Below, in pieces: positions 4,941 to 8,136 of a stretch of DNA of 8,136 nt. The translations under genes and the position numbers were made by a program. The DNA comes from CAZDDW01 sp964480695. GTDB lineage: Bacteria; Patescibacteriota; Patescibacteriia; UBA9934; CAZDDW01. The notes beneath the pieces are model-generated. The model was not told the DNA's origin. It worked only from the letters and a program-made list of their open reading frames with translations, and did not search any database. The stretch lies in NCBI GenBank assembly GCA_964480695.1, contig CAYZPO010000045.1, positions 1-8,136 on the forward strand, written 5' to 3'. Positions within the stretch are counted from its first letter, which is position 1. Each line of letters opens with the position of its first letter.

Positions 4941-5750
4941 ATAAATATTGTGAAACAGTATCGCAGCAGCAGCAGATACATTAAGCGAGTCTACTTGGTC
5001 TGACATCTTTATCTTGATCAGTTCGTCTGAGAGGTCAGCAATCACCGGATCTACTCCGTGAGCCTCGTTGCCTAGGACTAGGCAGAAAGTATCTACTTGC
5101 TCTAATGTGTCGAGCCCAGTATCTCCGTCCAGCGAGGTCGAGTAAATTGGCATCTTATCTTTGAGCTGTTTTAGTATACCCCGGTCTTGATCATCGAACA
5201 CTAAATTTATTTTGAAAATAGCGTCACGAGCCGCCTGAATCGTTTTTGGGTTGTAGACATCTACACATTCAGCGTCGAGGACAATGTTTTCGATTCCAAA
5301 GGCAAGAGCTGAACGTAAGATAGTGCCCAGATTGCCAGGATCAGAGATTGAGTTTAGGTATATTACTTGTAATGTAGCGGAACCCTTTAGGGTTCCATTT
5401 TGCTGACATGGAAGGCTAAAGCCTTCCGCTACATTTTTTTGATAGACCGCCCCAATACCTGCCGACGTATCTAGTTCGGAAAATGTCTTGTTAACACGTC
5501 CGTCGATCAAATGGTATTCCTCAAGCCCGCAGTTTTTCTCGATCTCAGCCCACCGTTCAGGATCCTTGTCGATAAACTCCTGCGTTACAAAAAGGGAGGT
5601 TGGTTGGAACCCCGCTCGCAGAGCATCAAGTAAAATCGTCGCGTTCTCAACTAAAAATTCCCCAAACTCATCTCGGTATTTTTTCATCCCAAGCTTCTTG
5701 AGCCGCTTAATCTTCTCATTATCTTTACTTGTGATTTCGTTGGCTTTCAT
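4923..5750 (-). CDS. SpoU/TrmH-family RNA 2'-O-ribose methyltransferase
   Basis: A 275-residue SAM-dependent tRNA/rRNA ribose methyltransferase. Residues 6-100 form the substrate-binding domain, starting ITSKDNEKIKRLKKL with FLVENATILLDAL near 32-44. Residues 128-272 form the SPOUT domain, with motif 1 SISDPGNLGTILRSA (134-148, N140 and R146 being the conserved pair), motif 2 LGNEAHGV (226-233) and motif 3 SLNVSAAAAIL (255-265), which make the knotted SAM site. The target nucleotide cannot be told from sequence. Between the domains, residues 106-127 are encoded entirely by a palindromic repeat. The last residues and the stop come from a second repeat. Both domains otherwise look intact, so I treat the gene as functional. 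The ATG at 5750 gives the expected N-terminus, but only a weak GAAGAA precedes it. Transcription is probably separate from both neighbours. Confidence 0.92.
   Translation of the reverse strand: MKANEITSKDNEKIKRLKKLGMKKYRDEFGEFLVENATILLDALRAGFQPTSLFVTQEFIDKDPERWAEIEKNCGLEEYHLIDGRVNKTFSELDTSAGIGAVYQKNVAEGFSLPCQQNGTLKGSATLQVIYLNSISDPGNLGTILRSALAFGIENIVLDAECVDVYNPKTIQAARDAIFKINLVFDDQDRGILKQLKDKMPIYSTSLDGDTGLDTLEQVDTFCLVLGNEAHGVDPVIADLSDELIKIKMSDQVDSLNVSAAAAILFHNIYRNDTL
5371..5435. repeat. Palindromic repeat inserted in frame inside trmH
   Basis: The perfect 12-bp outer inverted repeat AATGTAGCGGAA (5371-5382) and TTCCGCTACATT (5424-5435) encloses two perfect 18-bp palindromes: GGAACCCTTTAGGGTTCC (5379-5396) and GGAAGGCTAAAGCCTTCC (5410-5427). 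These are joined by a 13-base spacer whose edges (CAT/ATG) also pair. The whole unit lies within codons 106-127 of trmH and contains no stop in the coding frame. Confidence 0.85.
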
Positions 5751-5767
5751 ATGTTCTTCGTAGGGAG

Positions 5768-5787
5768 TGACGCCCGTAAGGGCGTTA
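5768..5787. repeat. GTAA-capped hairpin between divergent genes
   Basis: ACGCCC (5770-5775) pairs with GGGCGT (5780-5785) around a GTAA loop, extended by a G.T and a T-A pair to 5768 and 5787. The flank GGAGTGAC resembles the GGAATGACACC left edge of the other hairpins. It lies in the trmH leader if the promoter at 5801-5835 is right. Confidence 0.6.
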
Positions 5788-5793
5788 CATCGT

Positions 5794-5822
5794 TTGACAG
5801 AATATAGAATACGCGATAAGGT
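5794..5822 (+). promoter_or_regulatory. TTGACA/TAAGGT promoter for the DeoC-like gene
   Basis: TTGACA (5794-5799) is followed after 17 bases by TAAGGT (5817-5822), a 3/6 match to the -10 consensus. The predicted start is near 5829, with a leader of about 36 bases ending in AGGAGG. It matches the spacing and -10 style of the promoters at 3868-3896 and 4845-4873. Confidence 0.55.
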
Positions 5823-5835
5823 CCTTTGTCGTCAA
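5801..5835 (-). promoter_or_regulatory. Possible trmH promoter, overlapping the divergent one
   Basis: On the minus strand, TTGACG (5835-5830) is followed after 18 bases by TATTCT (5811-5806). A better -10, TATATT (5806-5801), lies directly next but too far from that -35. Either would place the promoter inside the divergent TTGACA promoter. The evidence is weak. Confidence 0.3.
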
Positions 5836-5864
5836 ACCGCTAACCAAGAACAGGAGGAGATGGC

Positions 5865-6590
5865 ATGAACCTTCGAGACATAGCCCGAGTGACCTATTCC
5901 TCTTGTTTGCATAATAGGGGGATTGGGGATCTACAGTTCAACAGGCTAGTTGATCACGCCTACAGAATGGATCTGGCCGGAGTTACTGTTTACGTCAGTC
6001 GGGTGATCAACATCGTTCCGCATGAGGAGTGGAAACAACTCAGGATCAATGCAGCACTGGTGTTCAGTGGGCGCAAACGTTTACAGGATTGGACTGGAAA
6101 GGCATTCAACCAAGGCGCCTGGGGTGTGGAAGTTTTAATGAATATGAAGATGCTTCGTGAAGGTCGCTACGATGACCTGCGCCGTGAGATGGATTGGGTC
6201 GAAAACGCAGATCGAAGTGTTTTAAGCGTTCGCATGGGAGGACGCGGGTATCCTGGTCCGGTATCTCGTAAACCAATTATCTGGGTGATTGATCTCGAGA
6301 GGATTGATGCTGTTGATTTACCTGAAAGATTAGCACCACTTAGAGATTGGCCTAGTAAGCATTTCAAGATCGGTTCTGAGCGTAAAGAACTACGACCCAC
6401 TCCCACACATGTTCAAGCCGTCCGCTTTGCACTTAGAAAGGAGGCTATATTGTATGTCTCTGGTGGAAAGCATGGCGTTGCCTCACGAACATACGCAAAA
6501 GAGCTGCTGGACGCCGGGGCCAATTTCCTGGTGACTACCAATGCTCCAAGACTCTTTACCCCTTTGAACCCTGTTCCTCGTAAGGGGTAA
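5865..6590 (+). CDS. DeoC-like (deoxyribose-phosphate aldolase fold) protein
   Basis: A 241-residue protein that I align by eye to class I deoxyribose-phosphate aldolases, which are TIM barrels. NQGAWGVEVLMNMKMLREGRYDDLRREM (residues 82-109, given in part) matches the family segment NGADEIDMVINIGALKSG in length and spacing. HFKIGS (166-171) sits at the KTSTGF strand, so K168 could be the Schiff-base lysine. LYVSGGKHG with LLDAGANFLVTTNAPRLF (196-231) matches VKASGGIRT and the C-terminal phosphate-binding region. Two catalytic positions differ: the aspartate of EIDM is E89, and the second lysine (VKASGG) is Y197. It may therefore have changed chemistry or none. The length is near the family's, about 250. 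AGGAGG lies seven bases before the ATG. Terminator follows. Family membership is tentative. Confidence 0.6.
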   Translation: MNLRDIARVTYSSCLHNRGIGDLQFNRLVDHAYRMDLAGVTVYVSRVINIVPHEEWKQLRINAALVFSGRKRLQDWTGKAFNQGAWGVEVLMNMKMLREGRYDDLRREMDWVENADRSVLSVRMGGRGYPGPVSRKPIIWVIDLERIDAVDLPERLAPLRDWPSKHFKIGSERKELRPTPTHVQAVRFALRKEAILYVSGGKHGVASRTYAKELLDAGANFLVTTNAPRLFTPLNPVPRKG

Positions 6591-6594
6591 TCAC

Positions 6595-6627
6595 GAACCC
6601 TTGTTCTGCAGGGGTTCTCGTTTTTTT
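6595..6627 (+). terminator. Terminator after the DeoC-like gene
   Basis: GAACCCTTG (6595-6603) pairs with CAGGGGTTC (6609-6617), nine pairs including one T.G, around a 5-base loop, followed by TCG and seven Ts. A second perfect 9-bp stem, TTACCCCTT (6556-6564) with AAGGGGTAA (6582-6590), folds over the gene's own stop codon just before it. Confidence 0.85.
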
Positions 6628-6635
6628 ATCAAGTA

Positions 6636-6644
6636 TGTTAAGAT
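6636..6644 (+). promoter_or_regulatory. Possible extended -10 for the PurM-like gene
   Basis: TGTTAAGAT contains TG, one base, then TAAGAT (4/6). No -35 is visible 17 bases upstream, where the terminator's T run lies. The site is supported mainly by its place between a strong terminator and the next gene. Confidence 0.3.
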
Positions 6645-6695
6645 CCGATTATTAGGGGGAAGGGGACCTTGAAATGTTTAACGAGAGGAGCCGAC

Positions 6696-8015
6696 GTGGC
6701 TGACAGATATAATCGAGAGACCGTGGCCCCTGGAGATTTAGCGTCCAAGCTGGCAGCCTACATCTGTCGGAACAGCTTCGGTAATTCGCCGGCAGTCCAG
6801 ATTCTGACTGGCGATCATCCAGGTCTGGTGGACATGGTCGGGGGCGAGAAGAACTTCCGGGGCATGACCGGGTTCATGTGGAAGCCTTGGATCCTCCGAG
6901 CTATGACCACTGGGGCTGGTGTACTGGCTGTTCCTGGTGGTCGCAGCTGGGAAATGATCGAGACCATGCAGAACGACGGTGCCGGCGGCAAGCTGGCCTT
7001 CCATGCTTTGGAAGGCTCAGAAGCTGCCTTCGAAGGTGCGGCCTGGGAGATCATGGCCATGTGCCTGGACGACATTGCTCGTTTCGGTGGGCTTCCGGTA
7101 GTGCTTAGCAATGAGATTCAGGCTCAGCGAATCACGGAGGAGAACTTCCGCCTGTTCGAGGCAGTCATGCGCGGGTTCAGTCGAGCTCTGGAACAGACGC
7201 GCACGGTCAGTATCACTGGCGAGACCGCAATCATGCGTCCTAGTATCACCGCCTTCTGTGACCTCAAGTCCGACCAGCAGCTGATCATGACCTGGGGTGC
7301 CTCCTGTACAGGCCTGTTGCACAGCCAGGCCTTCATCAACGGTTCGACTATCCGGGCGGGTATGCCCATCGTTGGGTTCTGGGAGCCTGGGTACCGCTGC
7401 AATGGCGGGACCTTCTTCGTCAACCTGCTCCTGGCTCTGGCGGCTCGTCGAATGAGCCGACCTCGGCACTGGTTCCACCAGCTGTTGACGCAGGGTCGTG
7501 GCGACATTCACTGGCTGTTGGAACAGAATGACCTGATGGACTTAGTCCGTCAGCTGACCATCCCGTCGCTGTGTTACACCCCGACCCTGATTCGGGTCAT
7601 GGGCTGGAAGCCGGACGGTACGGTCGGTGATCCCTTGGCCAAGATTCACGGTGTGGCTCACATCACCGGTGGCGGGGTCTGGCACAAGCTGGGCGATCTG
7701 CTCCCGGATGGGATCGGAGCTGAGCTGGACCAGATGTTCAAGCCGGCTGAGGTGCTGCGCATGGCCTGGGAGATGTCCTTGGATATTCCTGGTCTGGAGT
7801 TGAAGGACGAACAGCCCTATGGCACGTTCCATGGTGCTTGCGGTGCGCTCGCGGTGGTCGAGCCTGGGGAACAGATGTCGTTGATCAAGGAGGCTGAGGC
7901 CGACGGGATCAAGGCCAAGGTCGTGGGCATGACCATGCATTCTCCGGAAAAGAAGATCATCATCCACTCCCGCTTCCAGGAGGGTCGGCTGCTGCAGAAG
8001 AGCATGGCTGCCTGA
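6696..8015 (+). CDS. Divergent PurM-like (AIR synthase-related) protein
   Basis: A 439-residue protein with the PurM/AIR-synthase fold in family order: NDGAGGKL (93-100; PurM has DGVGTK), MAMCLDDIARFGGLP (120-134; PurM MCVNDI), ITGETAIM (173-180; PurM GGETAEM), PTLI (296-299), KIHGVAHITGGG (316-327, the signature HITGGG intact) and FHGACGALAVVEP near the C-terminus (PurM FNMGIGM). PurM uses ATP to close the imidazole ring of AIR. Here several ATP- and substrate-site positions differ, the N-terminus is about 45 residues longer, and about 40 residues are added before HITGGG, so a different reaction is possible. GTG at 6696 is preferred because AGGAG sits five bases before it; an in-frame TTG at 6669 would add nine residues. 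The gene is GC-rich. The nearest neighbour is the DeoC-like gene, separated by a terminator. Family is fairly sure; function is not. Confidence 0.8.
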   Translation: MADRYNRETVAPGDLASKLAAYICRNSFGNSPAVQILTGDHPGLVDMVGGEKNFRGMTGFMWKPWILRAMTTGAGVLAVPGGRSWEMIETMQNDGAGGKLAFHALEGSEAAFEGAAWEIMAMCLDDIARFGGLPVVLSNEIQAQRITEENFRLFEAVMRGFSRALEQTRTVSITGETAIMRPSITAFCDLKSDQQLIMTWGASCTGLLHSQAFINGSTIRAGMPIVGFWEPGYRCNGGTFFVNLLLALAARRMSRPRHWFHQLLTQGRGDIHWLLEQNDLMDLVRQLTIPSLCYTPTLIRVMGWKPDGTVGDPLAKIHGVAHITGGGVWHKLGDLLPDGIGAELDQMFKPAEVLRMAWEMSLDIPGLELKDEQPYGTFHGACGALAVVEPGEQMSLIKEAEADGIKAKVVGMTMHSPEKKIIIHSRFQEGRLLQKSMAA

Positions 8016-8047
8016 CTTCTCGTGAACAACAACTTCCGTACTTGCTC

Positions 8048-8080
8048 GCCGCTGGCTCACCCCAGCGGCAGCTTTCTTTT
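8048..8080 (+). terminator. Terminator of the PurM-like gene
   Basis: GCCGCTGG (8048-8055) pairs perfectly with CCAGCGGC (8062-8069) around a 6-base loop, followed by AGCTTTCTTTT. It lies 32 bases after the TGA stop. Confidence 0.85.
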
Positions 8081-8082
8081 CA

Positions 8083-8116
8083 AAATGAAAACCAGAGGCG
8101 GGCGAGTGCCAGCCTC
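8083..8116 (-). terminator. Possible terminator of a convergent gene beyond the window
   Basis: On the minus strand, GAGGC (8116-8112) pairs with GCCTC (8099-8095). An inner GGC/GCC stem lies around a 4-base loop, and TGGTTTTCATTTT follows. It sits back to back with the plus-strand terminator, so a leftward gene probably lies to the right. Confidence 0.4.
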
Positions 8117-8136
8117 CGGGTTCGTTGGAGGGATGC

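Noticed and set aside
4878..5435. The repeated 12-mers and palindromes as a CRISPR array
   Set aside because: Copies are few and unevenly spaced, and they lie inside a gene with paired arms. There are no regular spacers.
4282..5750. trmH and the 176/102-codon genes as one operon
   Set aside because: A hairpin with T-rich tail and a TTGACA promoter lie between them, and their composition differs.
7017..8060. Long minus-strand frames opposite the PurM-like gene
   Set aside because: They are mirror frames of a GC-rich gene. The plus strand has clear PurM motifs.
8085..8136. ATG at 8085 as the start of another plus-strand gene
   Set aside because: It has no ribosome-binding site, lies within the T/A tail between two back-to-back terminators, and is too short to judge.

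Overview
The window looks like chromosome of a Patescibacteria/CPR-type bacterium. Four things suggest this: the C-terminal end of the VirD4/TraG-like ATPase common in CPR genomes, followed by a 208-residue protein of a type I recall from those genomes; a short dnaX; compact intergenic regions packed with hairpins; and TGA used as a stop (dnaX and the last gene), which excludes the recoded Gracilibacteria/Absconditabacteria groups. The lineage is inferred from protein resemblance and style. No marker gene in the window fixes it.

Layout, left to right. (1) 1-1107, plus strand: the 3' end of the coupling-ATPase-like gene, then a conserved hypothetical gene with an extended -10 promoter and no Shine-Dalgarno site, closed by a cluster of three hairpins. 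(2) 1187-1755, plus strand: a GC-rich orphan gene of 111 codons with its own promoter, strong ribosome-binding site and terminator. (3) 1768-1904: two tandem 38-bp dyads that share a CCGATCGG core, then the dnaX promoter. (4) 1914-3437: dnaX, apparently leaderless. (5) 3440-4873, minus strand: a 76-codon gene with its own promoter and terminator, and a two-gene operon (176 and 102 codons) with its own promoter and terminator; none has a recognised function. (6) 4878-5750, minus strand: a SpoU/TrmH-family RNA methyltransferase with one palindromic repeat inserted in frame in its interdomain linker and a second forming its C-terminus and stop. (7) 5794-8080, plus strand: a DeoC-like aldolase-fold protein and a divergent PurM-like protein, separated by a terminator and each followed by one.

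The genes seem to follow two styles. The 208-residue gene, dnaX and probably trmH have lower G+C, extended or A/T-rich -10 boxes and little or no Shine-Dalgarno. The orphan genes and the DeoC-like gene have AGGAGG-type sites and TTGACA boxes 17 bases from a TA---T hexamer. The orphan genes are also mostly GC-rich. The PurM-like gene is GC-rich with an SD but has no visible TTGACA.

The strongest candidates for something new are the covarying tandem dyads upstream of dnaX, the in-frame palindromic element inside trmH with its relatives nearby, and the DeoC-like/PurM-like pair in which family-diagnostic positions are altered. I see no CRISPR array, tRNA, rRNA, transposase, or obvious defence system.
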